From Actinernus sp. WN-2022 (lineage: Eukaryota > Cnidaria > Anthozoa > Actiniaria > Actinernidae), in contig JAOWCC010001589.1 of NCBI GenBank assembly GCA_030867875.1, positions 88,993,537 to 89,057,536 on the forward strand: DNA of 64,000 nucleotides. Reading direction: 5' to 3'. The notes under the pieces were generated by a model, which was not told where the DNA came from, did no database searches, and was given only the letters and a program-made list of their open reading frames with translations. Each line of letters opens with the position of its first letter. Positions within the stretch are counted from its first letter, which is position 1. A program made the translations under genes and the position numbers. Shown here in pieces: positions 10,716 to 21,491 of the stretch.

Positions 10716-10907
10716 CTACGACGTAAGCGGACACTCCCAGTAATGTAAAAAACAGAACATTCTCCATGTACTACAGGTAAATTGACTGGCTTGTCCTCTG
10801 CATTTGCAGCGAAAGAATCGGTTTCCTAATGTCGGGTGAAGGCCAATGTCCAGGATGTACTCTCGGGCGCAATTGGTTGAACAGACTGTACCAATGATTC
10901 GTTTGCC
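10716..10907 (-). CDS. Collagen-like gene, last exon (cysteine-rich C-terminus)
   Basis: Minus-strand exon of 64 codons including the TAG stop, preceded by a strong acceptor (TCTTTCTCCACAG). It starts in phase 0, matching the end of the collagen exon at 13299. It encodes GKRIIGTVCSTNCAREYILD, then a CKCRG segment and a tail ending HYWECPLTS. There are seven cysteines here, plus one in the previous exon. In coral proteins I recall, this kind of tail follows a collagen helix and may drive trimer formation; that role is inference. The protein is probably extracellular or membrane-anchored. Confidence 0.75.
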   Translation of the reverse strand, partial: GKRIIGTVCSTNCAREYILDIGLHPTLGNRFFRCKCRGQASQFTCSTWRMFCFLHYWECPLTS

Positions 10908-11337
10908 CTGTGGAGAAAGATAGTACTACTCAGAGTAATTAATCACAACAATGCTTGACATATGCAATAAATTTTCCTCACACCTAATTATTATCGATCA
11001 GTTTCACTGTCCACAAGGCTTTCAAATCTATGAACGCTCTAAAGTTTAACTAGAAGGATCTATCTAAATCGATAGACCAAATAGTATCCTTCGTCGGCCA
11101 TTCTTAGCTTCGTCACCCAACGCTTCCCGGAGAGCGTTGCGTGACGACCCTACTATGAACCCTACTATGGATGGCTACGAAAGAGACTTCTGGTAACGCC
11201 GAAACCGAAAAAACAATGCATATTTTGGGCCTGGATTTCACTAGTAATATTGGCACTATCCTACGCAGCATATGTAGTGTTTTAGTGAATATTAGTGGTA
11301 ATTGTTCCACTAACAAGTGTGAGATAAGGCCATCCCA
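10908..11337. other. Intron sequence with a small hairpin
   Basis: Part of the last intron of the collagen-like gene. CGTCACCCAACGCT at about 11112 pairs with AGCGTTGCGTGACG near 11130-11143, a short stem that resembles a dispersed MITE end. Nothing else is supported. Confidence 0.4.
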
Positions 11338-11723
11338 ATAAAATGTTTCGTTTCCCATCGCCCGACCGATCCAATATTTTTAAAATCTAAAAAAAAAAAA
11401 TTCGGACTCATTGTTTAAACACAAGATTTTTAATTTTAATATTCATGAATACGAATTACAGTGGCAGAAAAACGGAAGATAAAAACTATCGGAAATGCCG
11501 CATATATTCCTTTAGCGAGTTTTTTGTCTTCTTTTTCTATCAATATAAACTATGTTTCTATAGTCTATACTAAGCCTGAATATAAATTTCGTCAAACAAT
11601 AACATCATTCGTTCTTAAATAAAAGAGCAATATGTAAAGTAAGCCTAAGTTCTTTTATTTGAATGAATGCCAATTTATAATGACAGAAAAACGGCAGACA
11701 AAAACTATACAATGCATAATCTT

Positions 11724-11878
11724 AAGGCTGGTTCTTATATCATCGTCCCGATCGTCCCAGTCGCCTGAAAACGTGTATAGCTTTTGTGCGATGTGCATTG
11801 GCGCATAGAGTTTATGAAAAGCTCTATACGTTTTCTGGTGACTGGGACGATCGGGACGATTATATGAGAGCCAGCCTT
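11724..11878. mobile_element. 155-bp palindromic MITE
   Basis: AAGGCTGGTTCTTATAT at the left is inverted at the right, and pairing includes CATCGTCCCGATCGTCCCAG. Arms are about 60 bp with a small central spacer. TA flanks are possible but not certain. It is nested inside the 11335-12751 element and is non-coding. Confidence 0.75.
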
Positions 11879-11997
11879 TAGTGAGTTTCTTGCTTTCCTT
11901 GTCAGTATCAATATCGTCTTATAACTTAATAGCAAAGTTCGGGCAACTGAGCAAACTGACGATTTAGTACTTAAACGACAGTATTTAAGTCTTCTTT

Positions 11998-12497
11998 TTA
12001 CGCTTTCCACCTGTTGATAACAGACTTTGGGCCCGAGACGATCGGCTTATCACCCTTCTCAGCGCAAATGCAGCAGACAGGGTTCACCACTTTGAACTCT
12101 CTCTTCATCTGTTCATTGACAGGGGCATCGGGCTCCGTTCTTCCACATCTACAACATATCAGATCGAACTTGTTGCACGAATAGTATTGTCTTTCCACTG
12201 GTTCATTGCAGGACAGGGCGTCTCCTTAACGAGAAACACACTTGCTAGGGGATGTTCGTCTGGTAGAATGGAAGAACCGCACGTGTACATCAGTGAATCA
12301 ATAACAAGAAGAAATTAGTTCGTAGTTGCACGAGAAGGCTTCGTCGGAGAGTACACACACCTCCATTTGCCACAGCTGACACATTCTACAGCATCACGCA
12401 CTTTCTCCTTTGTGGAGTAAGGCTTGGCAGTCTTGTTCTCCTTGTTTGCTGCACCTGGTCGATCAACCTCGTCTTTGAATCTATAAATTTCAAACAC
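11998..12497 (-). pseudogene. Broken cysteine-rich protein gene (transposon cargo)
   Basis: Read on the minus strand, one frame gives a segment containing AVECVSCGKWRCVYSPTK, then meets an in-frame TAA just after PSRATTN. The same frame continues to MYTCGSSILPDEHPLAS. A one-base frameshift near 12220 leads into LSCNEPVERQYYSCNKFD and LICCRCG, then CCICAEKGDKP. The CxxC pairs suggest zinc binding. The pattern is reminiscent of cysteine-rich hypothetical proteins repeated in cnidarian genomes (recall only). The stop and frameshift make it a pseudogene. It could be a captured host exon or a second transposon protein. Confidence 0.55.
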
Positions 12498-12899
12498 GGA
12501 TTTCTACATGTTTTATAGACCCCCCGATATGATTCTTTCAAACGAATCACCAATCCATGTGAACTTGCAGCCATTTGCAATCTGCCATCGATCTCGATGA
12601 CTTTGTAACCAGTCCTTCTGACTTAGCAACCAAGCTTACTAGAACCCAGACCTCCACGATTTTTTTCCTTTTTTCTTTTGCCCGACCGACCGACCCACTT
12701 TTACGAGGGGAGGTGCGATGGGAAACGAAACATTTTATTGGGATGGCCTAAGTACTACTAGTGACCAATGCGTTACTGCTTATGTTGCTTGTGCTTGTGT
12801 TTAAGTCGCTTGTGTGACCCAGGCATTAAATCCATAAAAACAACAACAAAAACAACGACCACGCGGTATAGGGCGATAGAGCGTCAAGCTGAACTCTGC

Positions 12900-13218
12900 G
12901 TTCAGTCAGGAGCCCATAACCAGGAGCGTCCATACGTGCTATATAGTTGTCACAGCGTTTTTACAAATTGGGCTATTTTTAGATATTTTACCCGCCAATT
13001 AATGATTGCACCGTGGCGGAACAAAAGATGCCTCATTAGCTACTTTTGTTATACCAAACAACATGGCTGCTACGCTTTTGTGATTTGATTCCCTTAGGAT
13101 TAATTGCAACTCAACAATAGCGGGAAACCGTTCTAAAAATAACCTAACTTGTGAAAATGCTGTGACATAGGCCTAGTATGCGGGATGGACGCTCCTAGTT
13201 ATGGGCTCCTGGTTCAGT
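12900..13218. mobile_element. 305-bp MITE with 7-bp target-site duplication
   Basis: The termini CAGGAGCCCATAAC (12907) and its complement (ending 13211) open arms of ~70 or more bp that remain recognisably inverted (GGAGCGTCCAT, then GTCACAGC). GTTCAGT directly flanks both ends (12900-12906 and 13212-13218). The CAG start is reminiscent of hAT elements, which usually make 8-bp duplications, so the superfamily is uncertain. Confidence 0.75.
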
Positions 13219-13298
13219 TTAATATATAAGTCACCGATGGAACTAATTTATTATAAACTGTTTAAATTGACACAGATATATATATATATATAACTTAC

Positions 13299-13684
13299 TG
13301 CCGGTTCGAGAATAACGGCATTCACATCAGCATTAGGTCCTGATGATACGCTGGTACTTTGAACAGTTTTATACACACACAGACTAAAGTTTCCTGCTCC
13401 TGGAGGTCCTCGATGACCCCGAGGTCCCACTAATCCCTGGGTCCCTTGGGTCCCTTGTGGTCCACGAAGCCCACTTGCACCATCAGGCCCTGTAGGACCG
13501 CGCGGTCCTGTGACGCCTACTGGACCTTCCTGTCCCTGTGATCCATTGTTCCCTCTGGATCCCATGATTCCTTGAGGGCCCGGGCCTCCTTGTGGCCCTT
13601 GAACGCCTTGATGTCCGGGATGTCCTTGAGGACCAGGAAGGCCATTTGATCCATTGTATCCACGTGGGCCGCTGGGACCAGGTA
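13299..13684 (-). CDS. Collagen-like gene, triple-helix exon
   Basis: Minus-strand exon of 386 nt with acceptor AACTCTCACCTTAG and donor GGCA|GTAAGT. After two nucleotides completing a split codon it encodes 31 uninterrupted Gly-X-Y triplets (GPSGPRGYNGSNGLPGPQG and so on) ending GPPGAG. A globular start with one cysteine (NFSLCVYKTV) follows, ending NAVILEPA in phase 0. It joins directly to the exon at 10907. Collagen repeats form a secreted or membrane-proximal triple helix. The incoming phase does not match the end of the exon at 21827, so one or more exons between them remain unidentified. Confidence 0.85.
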
Positions 13685-14180
13685 CTAAGGTGAGAGTTAG
13701 AATCTTGAACACAAGAATAGAAATCAAAATAAGAATTCAAGTGAGATAAAGAAAAGAGTCGTATGCAGCATTTTCGACAACGATGTATGAGGCCAAGAAG
13801 GATATTGATAGAATTATTGGGGCAGCTGTGCTCATTACAATAACTTTTTTTCTTTCTTTCTGGACAAGCGGTGCATCATTGAAAGATTCGCACGGATAAC
13901 ATAATCAATCATATGATAAAAAATAAATTACTTTGTATTCCAACAAAAACCGAACTTCGCAACTTTAGTGTGCTTTGGAGTTGAGTGAGTTGCATTGTTT
14001 TACATTAATCGATTTCTTCCTCCAACGTTTGAACAAATCTGGTAGATAATGTAATCAGCAGTTCTCATATAGCGACATAGTTAGTTAGAACCTCTCGACC
14101 AAAAGAACGCTGGAATTTCTGTGAAATCATACTCAGGCCAAATCATAACTCCAAACCTGAAGTGCTTAGAAGAGTCAAAC
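13685..14180. other. Intron of the collagen-like gene
   Basis: No repeat or exon supported. The missing linker exon (starting in phase 0 and ending one base into a codon) could lie here or anywhere up to 21826; I did not find it. Confidence 0.4.
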
Positions 14181-14690
14181 CCTATCTTGCATCTAAGGAA
14201 ATATTCCTACTCCATAACAGCATCGCCAACTGAACCAACACTGGAATATTGCTGCAGTTTGCTGCAGTGTGTAGGGGAACTGTTCCACTGAATGTCTAGA
14301 TCAACTGCTACCAGCCCAAAAACGTGCTGCTAGGATCATTCTCATTGCCGACTATATTCTACCCCATCCCTAAGTCTAGTCAAGGACCTCAAGATGATTC
14401 CAATATATGAAACTATTCGCCAACGAATCCTAACGCAGACTTTTAAGTGTTTAAATATTAATCTTGGTCCGGAATGTCTCGCTATAAGCCATTAACAAGC
14501 CCTTCCTATCGTTATTCTACAAGAGCTGTTGTAAATAATAACTTATGCCTACCTAAACCTAAAACTAATGCGGCAGGAAATAGTTTAGGAAATAGTTTAG
14601 AACTGACTAGATCCACTATGCTAATGAGTTGAAGAGCACTAGGCTTACTGATTGTGATGTCTAATCATATTCCTACATCTAATACCTGTA
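14181..14690 (+). pseudogene. LINE reverse transcriptase C-terminal remnant
   Basis: With several frameshifts, translation resembles the region after the RT catalytic core of LINEs: a CSVVWGNCSTECLDQL-like stretch near 14265-14310, then QKRAARIIL near 14317, and a YSTRAVVNNNLCLPKPKTN stretch near 14515-14570. Many stops and shifts make it long dead. It lies antisense to the collagen-like gene, within its intron. Confidence 0.55.
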
Positions 14691-14740
14691 ACCAGCTTAC
14701 GTTTATGTATATAAACTTGAATGTAAAATTGAATAAAAAT

Positions 14741-14804
14741 GCGAACAAGAGCAACTCAGGACTGTTATTTAAAAAATACTAAAACGTTTCGACCTTCATC
14801 AGTT
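14741..14804 (-). mobile_element. Penelope-like element 3'-end fragment
   Basis: On the minus strand this reads CTGATGAAGGTCGAAACGTT, then GAGTTGCTCTTGTTC, matching the 3' end of the PLE near 56443-56515. Only about 65 bp remain. The hammerhead-like core lacks a credible helix II. Confidence 0.5.
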
Positions 14805-15090
14805 AAAAACGATACAAAGCTTAAACAAATTGTAATTGTCTAATTCTAAAGCTATAGCTGTTTATATTTTATATATTTCTCATATCTTCCCAATAATTAA
14901 CAATTATCATATGACCCGTATGGCCCCGCGCGCGCTTTCCTTTCAAAACCATTTACAAAAGTCACGTGATGAGGGCCGGACGTGTATGGCGTGAGCGGGA
15001 CGGAAAAAGCCGTTCGGCCCTGCACAATTTTGTCTTGCTGTTTTGCGTTTGTTCTACAAAAAAAATATGGTCATATGATATAAAAACCTA

Positions 15091-15156
15091 TTGACTGAGT
15101 TAGGTCGGGCCGGACGGGAAAATATTTGGCTCTCGGTCCGTATGTGATGACCTCGA

Positions 15157-15194
<38 letters not shown>
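15091..15194. repeat. 104-bp inverted repeat (hairpin MITE)
   Basis: TTGACTGAG, then CGGACGGGAAAATATTTGGC and its complement, form arms of about 40 bp around a ~25-bp centre. No target-site duplication was clear. Confidence 0.65.
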
Positions 15195-15201
<7 letters not shown>

Positions 15202-15262
15202 CTATTATTTACCGAAGTGGTGGTGAATAGTGGTGGATATTTACCGAGCCGCTTCGGCGAGC

Positions 15263-15327
15263 TGTGTAATACGGTTGGTATTTTTACGAGTCAGTTGACG
15301 AGTAAAAATTCCCAGTCGTATTACACA
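15263..15327. repeat. 65-bp imperfect hairpin
   Basis: TGTGTAATACG and a GTATTTTTAC segment are inverted as GTAAAAATTC and CGTATTACACA. A likely MITE remnant; nothing else around it is supported. Confidence 0.5.
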
Positions 15328-15560
15328 ACTCTTCGTGTAATAAATTGTTTATTATACGACAGCTAACACGAACAAAAAACACGTATAATATAATAAGAAA
15401 TCATATTCACTGTTTGAGTAGACAATCAGAGCGCGCGAAAAGTGATATTCACTAGGTATATACTAATATGTATTACTTATGTTTTTGAGTAGTTAAATAA
15501 TTATCTACTATGTCTTATAATGTAACAATATTTTTTTATATGTTTCTATCTTAGTATATA

Positions 15561-15828
15561 AGGGAGCGGTCATTATTTACAGGGGGGTGGGTGATTTTTA
15601 GCTGTAATCTTTGAAATTGACTATCCCCTCCTCATAGCGTAAATTATTCAAAATAACCCCTCCTTCAGGTGTCTGAAAAACATTGTAACCTCTCCTATTT
15701 TACTAACCCCTCCTTCTATTGGTTATCAAAAAAATACCAAACCCCTCCTTCAGCAACCCCGTTAAAATCTCGTAACCCCTCCTCAAAATACCCCACCCCC
15801 ACCACCCTATCAATAATGACCGCTCCCT
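15561..15828. mobile_element. 268-bp MITE with repeated TAACCCCTCCT motif
   Basis: Ends AGGGAGCGGTCATTATT are inverted copies, followed by G-rich or C-rich tracts. Inside, TAACCCCTCCT or a variant occurs at least five times in one orientation. It is non-coding. No convincing target-site duplication is visible. It shares its architecture with the elements at 1090-1523 and 24556-24787. Confidence 0.7.
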
Positions 15829-16385
15829 AATAGATAGGAGGACCAAATCGGAAACAAGTGTAAGCTTTATCTCCATATCCTCATTAAATAAAGTGTTATT
15901 ATTATACTAACATACATTATAACCCATCAAATATTCTCTCCCGCATGATTGGCCGAATCGCGTCACGTGACCTGATAGCACGTGCAAGGGCTCAGGTAAA
16001 GAACATCTTTAAGGATTATAAATACAACATTCTACTATGAACTAATATATAGTACTGTTTGTACTTGAATATTATCTGTTCCTCGAAACTCGCAGGTTTC
16101 TACAGTTTCGCTCGCGGAAACTGTTCGCTTCTTGGAGCAAATAATATCATTGACAAATATTAGTGCATATTTTAATGTCACAATTAGGTTATTGTTGCTG
16201 CTCAGCGACTGAGCCTGAAGCGAGCGAGCAAATAGCAATACTAATCTGTGTAGTGGGGCCGAATTTCTCAATTTCTTCCCGCGCATTGCATTGTGGTCAT
16301 GCGCAAGGACGCAAAAATTGAATCTGCAAGGACCAGATGCAGGATCTAGGAACCATCATCCTTTTGGATAATATTTCTTTTTCGT

Positions 16386-17735
16386 TTGGACTTCTTCGAG
16401 TGTAGAGCTAGAGGTTCGTATCATTTAATATATACTGCTGTTCATTGTGCATTTTCATGTGTGGATTGTTCATTCAGTGAGTATTTATTGTTGTACTTCG
16501 GCAATCGAAACTGTGAGACAGCGCTACTAAAGGTTAAGAATGATATATTGATGAATATGAACCGGCAGCAAGTAACCCTCCTTGTGCTTCTGGATTTAAG
16601 TGCAGCCTTCGACACCGTTGATCATAGTATCCTACTTGACACTCTCAAATCTAAGGTTGGTGTATCTGGTAAAGTACTCGACTGGTTTTCGTCATATTTG
16701 ATGAACAGAACGCAGCGTGTTTCAATTAATGGTACCCCCTCAGATAGTTTTGAACTGAAGTGGGGTGTTCCACAAGGTTCTTGCCTTGGACCTCTTCTCT
16801 TTGTTATTTATGCATCGAAACTATTTGATATTATGAATGCGCATCTCCCTAATGTCCACTGCTACGCCGATGATTCTCAGATCTACTTTTCTTTCAAGCC
16901 GGACTCAGCTGCTAATCAGGAGAACGCTATTTCTGTCATAGAAAACTGCATAAAGGACATTCGCCAATGGATGCTTGCCGACCGGCTAATGCTGAACGAT
17001 GACAAGACTGAATTTCTGATTATAGGCACTAGGCAACAATTAGCTAAAGTAAACATTGAACATATAACTGTCGGAAATTGTAATATTGCACCCGTTCCAG
17101 TTGCCAGAAATTTAGGTTCTTGGTTCGACTCTAAGTTGTCCATGAACACCAATATTAATAAGATATGCAATTCTTCATTTTTCCATTTACACAACATTAG
17201 ACGCATAAGGAAGTATTTGTCCACTGAATCTACCAAGCTTTTAGTACATGCCTTTGTCACAAGCCGTATCGATTACTGTAATAGCCTTTTATACGGATTA
17301 CCGCAGACACAACTAATTAAGTTACAGAGAGTACAAAATACTGCTGCCCGTCTTATTTGTAAGATACCAAGATTCGACCATATAACACCTATATTATATC
17401 AGCTGCATTGGCTTCCAGTTAAGTTTAGAATTATCTTTAAATTATTACTTATTACTTTTAAGGCATTGCATGGTCTGTCACCTATATATATTAATGATCT
17501 AATTAAGATTAAGAGTAAGTCTAGATATTGTCTTCGTTCTAATACCGAATTGTTACTAGAACCACCTTATGTGATAACTAAGCCTACACTTGGCGATAGA
17601 GCCTTTGTATCTGCTGCTCCTAAACTGTGGAACGATCTACCGAACTCTTTACGAAATGAACAGTCTCTCGATTCTTTTAAACGTTCAATTAAGACTTATC
17701 TTTTTAGGAAAGCATTTAACTGTAATTTATTTTAA
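16386..17735 (+). CDS. LINE reverse transcriptase, 5'-truncated
   Basis: A 449-codon open frame without internal stops. RT motif A is LLVLLDLSAAFDTVDH (around residues 64-80), motif B is GVPQGSCLGPLLFVIY (around 127-142) and motif C is YADDSQIYF (around 159-167). A C-terminal region follows with YCNSLLYGLP and LWNDLPNSLR, typical of L2/CR1/jockey-type non-LTR retrotransposons. The recognisable LINE part begins near CETALLKVKNDIL, so roughly the first 40 residues are probably chance open frame and the endonuclease domain is missing. The element is 5'-truncated but its RT is intact in sequence. It lies antisense in the collagen-like gene's intron. The AT-rich 3' UTR runs to about 17920. Confidence 0.85.
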   Translation: MDFFECRARGSYHLIYTAVHCAFSCVDCSFSEYLLLYFGNRNCETALLKVKNDILMNMNRQQVTLLVLLDLSAAFDTVDHSILLDTLKSKVGVSGKVLDWFSSYLMNRTQRVSINGTPSDSFELKWGVPQGSCLGPLLFVIYASKLFDIMNAHLPNVHCYADDSQIYFSFKPDSAANQENAISVIENCIKDIRQWMLADRLMLNDDKTEFLIIGTRQQLAKVNIEHITVGNCNIAPVPVARNLGSWFDSKLSMNTNINKICNSSFFHLHNIRRIRKYLSTESTKLLVHAFVTSRIDYCNSLLYGLPQTQLIKLQRVQNTAARLICKIPRFDHITPILYQLHWLPVKFRIIFKLLLITFKALHGLSPIYINDLIKIKSKSRYCLRSNTELLLEPPYVITKPTLGDRAFVSAAPKLWNDLPNSLRNEQSLDSFKRSIKTYLFRKAFNCNLF

Positions 17736-18019
17736 CATAATTTTTTAAATATTAGAATGTATAGTTTTTACTCATTTTTAGTATTTTATTAGTTCTTAAA
17801 CATTTAGTATTAATCTATTAGTATAGGTTTAGCTTCCGTAAAATTAGTATTAACATTAGTATGGATTTTTAACATTATATTATTTAGGCTAAGCTATACA
17901 TAAGTTATTTACATATCATGTAATGCGCAAGTGATCATATACACATGAAACTTGCGCAATATAAGTCCATAAATTATTATATATTATTATACATTAATTT
18001 GGTGTCTACTCTCTCTAGA

Positions 18020-18732
18020 TTACAATGTTCGGTCCTCGGTTTAATCTACTCGTATCACTTCACTTCTCACTGTGTTTCTATTATCACTATGTTAGGGATT
18101 ACTCGGGACATTTATATGCTCTGCTCTTGCACAAAATCTACCGTACTGCGGCCTCGACTGAGAAGCCAGAAGGTGTGTCTGTTTACTGCTTTTGTTGTGC
18201 ATTTTCAAAGGATTCTTAATCTTTTCAAAACATCACTTAAACTACACTTTAATACCTCTCATTATAGTGAATTCTTATTGAATAATAATATTAGTAGAAT
18301 CCAGCAACCGAACTGCCCTTTCGAGAAGTTGTATACCGCGTGGTTTCAGCACAGGCAGCCTAATCTCGTGATTTGTGTATTTATACGCTTACAAATATCG
18401 CTTGAATAGTGAATATATTTGTCTAACATACATGTTTTGGAAGGATTTATAATATGAACTATTCAAGCGATATTTGTAAGCGTATAAATACACAAATCAC
18501 GAGATTGGGCTGCCTGTGGTTTCAGCAACTTGATCGACTTGATCGACTTGGCCAAATAACCGAGAGCGTTCATTGTGCTTCGGAAACACGTTCGGTCCTC
18601 GGTTTAATCTATTCGTATCACGTCACGTTTGCTAGGGATTCTCTCAAGAGATTTACATGCTCTGCCCTTCTTGTCTTGCAGAAAATCAACACTGAACAGT
18701 ACTGCCTCTCCACTGAAGAGACAAAACAATGA
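18020..18732. repeat. Diverged direct repeat flanking the MULE-like MITE
   Basis: The segment from TTCGGTCCTCGGTTTAATCT (about 18026) through GAGAAGCC (about 18170) recurs in diverged form at about 18590-18725. The palindromic element at 18351 sits between the two copies. No gene is evident. Confidence 0.5.
18342..18526. mobile_element. Palindromic MITE with 9-bp duplication (MULE-like)
   Basis: The element at 18351-18517 (167 bp) has almost perfect ~60-bp inverted arms beginning ACAGGCAGCC. GGTTTCAGC flanks both sides (18342-18350 and 18518-18526). A 9-bp duplication is the hallmark of Mutator-like elements. It is non-coding. Confidence 0.75.
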
Positions 18733-18985
18733 ACAACATTTCTCAAGTTCAGATGTCAATATACAACAGCAGATCAGTTTCAGTTTTCTTTATTCTACAC
18801 TATTCATTTAATTATAATCTAAATATATCCTAATCTGTATCTTTTGTGTTATTGCACCCAATAAATATTTCCGTCACGTGATATCTTGCCATCTAAACCC
18901 AAACGCATACAATAAAAGGCAGCAGCACTCACTACCTTTTAGGAGAGCGACTACAGAATACTCCGCCGCACGAAGGTACCCACCT
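18733..18985. other. No recognisable feature
   Basis: AT-rich spacer without a supported gene or element. Confidence 0.35.
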
Positions 18986-18989
18986 AGAA

Positions 18990-19175
18990 TTTCGGATACG
19001 CGTCTACGCCTCGATCTACCACAGGAAAACCATAGAAGTTCAACAGTTCAAGTCTAAGTAGAACGAAGCTACTGTGTGGCTGACTACGCGTCAACGCGTC
19101 TACGCCTCGATCTACCACAGGAAAACCATAGAAGTTCAACCGGCACTGTCTAAATAGAACGAAGCTACTGAAACT
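18990..19175. repeat. Two-copy direct repeat, likely relative of the downstream minisatellite
   Basis: CGTCTACGCCTCGATCTACC and about 70 bp following it occur twice. The same order (GTCTACGCC, a CACAGG block, an ACCAT block, then GTAGAAC) is seen in each unit of the array at 19765-20925, so this looks like an older or sister form. Confidence 0.6.
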
Positions 19176-19764
19176 AAAGAGACAGATTGGAGTGACTCGC
19201 TATTTTGTTTTTATTTGGGGTGAAATTAAATAGCCTATAAAATATATTATGACTTAGTACATAATACATGTATATATCTTTGTTACGTCTGCGATCTTCA
19301 TTAAGAAAAGGCCAACTTAGATCGGACTGGGAAGGCGAACATATAGTTAAGAGGGAAGACTACATGGCTAAGTATAGTCTTTCACTTCATTCTTCGATCG
19401 GACAAGGAATTAATTAAGCGAGCCATACTCAACCCAGCTCATGTGCCCGCTGATTTTTTGGAATAACGTGTAAAAATAAAATAAAATAAAATCTAAAAAA
19501 ATGAATGCAGAAAGTGTCCAAGCAAAGCGATGCCTAGTTTATTGTTTGAATAAAAATGTGTTGACTGATTAAGAATGTTTTTTTTTTCTCGATCTGGTAC
19601 CATAGCACCTATTTGCAGCGGATCTATTTCGGTTTCTAGGAAACTACCCACCCACCCCTCCCCCAACTCGCTGCTTAACCTTCGATATCCTAATCGTTCT
19701 AGTCTATACCCAGGAAAGGGGTGGAGAACCCGGGATAGATCCGTATATTTTTAGTCTACTGCTG

Positions 19765-20925
19765 ATGTCCGTGTGTCTACACGTCAACCCGTCTACGCCT
19801 CGATATAGCACAGGCTAACCATTATATATCGTACTCTATGTAGAACAAGATGGTAGTGTCTACACGTCAACTCGTCTATGCCTTGATATAGCACAGGCTA
19901 CACCTTGAAATAGCACAAGCTAACCATTATATATCGTACTCTATGTAGACCAAGATGTTGGTGTCTACACTTCAACCCGTCTACGCTTTGATATAGCACA
20001 GACTAACCATAATATATCGTACTCTATGTAGAACAAGATGTTGGTGTCTACACGTCAACTCGTCTATGCCTTGGCTACACCTTGAAATAGCACAAGCTAA
20101 CCATTATATATCGTACTCTATGTAGAACAAGATGTTGGTGTCTACACGTCAACTCGTCTATGCCTTGATATAGCACAAGCTACACCTTGAAATAGCACAA
20201 GCTAACCATTATATATCGTACTCTATGTAGAACAAGATGTTGGTGTCTACACGTCAACTCGTCTATGCCTTGATATAGCACAGGCTACACCTTGAAATAG
20301 CACAAGCTAACCATTATATATCGTACTCTATGTAGAACAAGATGGTGGTGACTACGCGTCAACCCGTCTACGCCTTGATATAGCACAGGCTAACCATAAT
20401 ATATCGTACTCTATGTAGAACAAGATGTTGGTGTCTACACGTCAACTCGTCTATGCCTTGATATAGCACAGGCTACACCTTGAAATAGCACAAGCTAACC
20501 ATTATATATCGTACTCTATGTAGAACAAGATGTTGGTGTCTACACGTCAACTCGTCTATGCCTTGATATAGCATAGGCTAACCATAATATATCGTACTCT
20601 ATGTAGAACAAGATGTTGGTGTCTACACGTCAACTCGTCTATGCCTTGGTTACACCTTGGAATAGCACAAGCTAACCATTATATATCGTACTCTATGTAG
20701 AACAATATGTTGGTGTCTACACGTCAACTCGTCTATGCCTTGATAGAGCACAGGCTACACCTTGAAATAGCACAAGCTAACCATTATATATCGTACTCTA
20801 TGTAGAACAAGATGTTGGTGTCTACACGTCAACTCGTCTATGCCTTGATATAGCACAGGCTAACCATTATATATCGTACTCTATGTAGAACAAGATGTTG
20901 GTGGCTACGCGTTAATGCGAAGACG
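19765..20925. repeat. Compound minisatellite, about 12 units
   Basis: Units of about 80-125 bp contain GTCTACACGTCAACTCGTC, then ATATAGCACAGGCTA, an optional CACCTTGAAATAGCACAAGC block, and TATATATCGTACTCTATGTA. Presence or absence of the optional block makes longer and shorter units. It lies in the large intron between exons at 13684 and 21827. Confidence 0.9.
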
Positions 20926-21240
20926 TGTAAACGGCTACACCGAGGCCTTTTAGGTAACCTAGTTTTAATCATACACTCAACAAAAATGTTTCGATTCTGA
21001 TTGACAGAGAGCAGCCCAGTTTCCGGTTAATTCCGTGCAAAGTTGTAATTCAGTGCAGGAAGTTGAAATTAAGTGCAATTTTAGGGTTACCATAGCAAAG
21101 CTGAAACAACGTGTCTGTCGTAAACTCATTACTCAAGAATTATTTTTAGATTTCAAAATTTCCAAATCGATGAAATTTTGAAATATCATGCACTCACGGT
21201 ATTTGTCGTTACTAAATTTCCCCCAAAACCAGACAATTAC

Positions 21241-21489
21241 ATAAAGCTATTTCAATTAATTTTGTCTGGGAATATGGCATTTTTTAAATGTCGAACGGCA
21301 GTACACAGGCTAAAAATGGATAAATAAACCGTAAGCTAAGTAGACTAAGTCGTCCAGGTCATATAACTTGTAACCATAATTTATTTCGGTCTGGGAATAT
21401 ACTAATGCCGTATTCCCTAATACCCTATTCCCTAATACCCTATTCCCTATTCCCTATCTCCCAGACAACATTAATTGAAATAGCTGTAT
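21241..21489. mobile_element. Inverted-repeat MITE
   Basis: ATTTCAATTAATTTTGTCTG at the left is inverted at the right, with CCAGACAACATTAATTGAAA present near 21461. A short ATTCCCTAATACCCT repeat cluster fills the right interior. No coding capacity. Confidence 0.55.
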
Positions 21490-21491
21490 AC

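Larger units (their letters stand above)
11335..12751. mobile_element. PIF/Harbinger-like element carrying a broken cysteine-rich gene
   Basis: Inverted ends GGCCATCCCAATAAAATGTT at 11338 and 12748, continuing through CGTTTCCCATCG and CGACCGA motifs, are flanked on both sides by TAA, a 3-bp duplication typical of PIF/Harbinger. The element is 1411 bp long. It carries a minus-strand cysteine-rich pseudogene (11998-12497) and a nested palindromic MITE (11724-11878). No transposase is recognisable. It lies in the last intron of the collagen-like gene. Confidence 0.65.

Noticed and set aside
12768..13088. 106-codon plus-strand frame as a small protein
   Set aside because: Most of it lies within the 12907-13211 MITE and the rest has no recognisable domain.
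14780..14806. Hammerhead ribozyme on the minus strand in the PLE fragment
   Set aside because: CTGATGA and GAAAC are present but only a few bases separate them, so no helix II can form.
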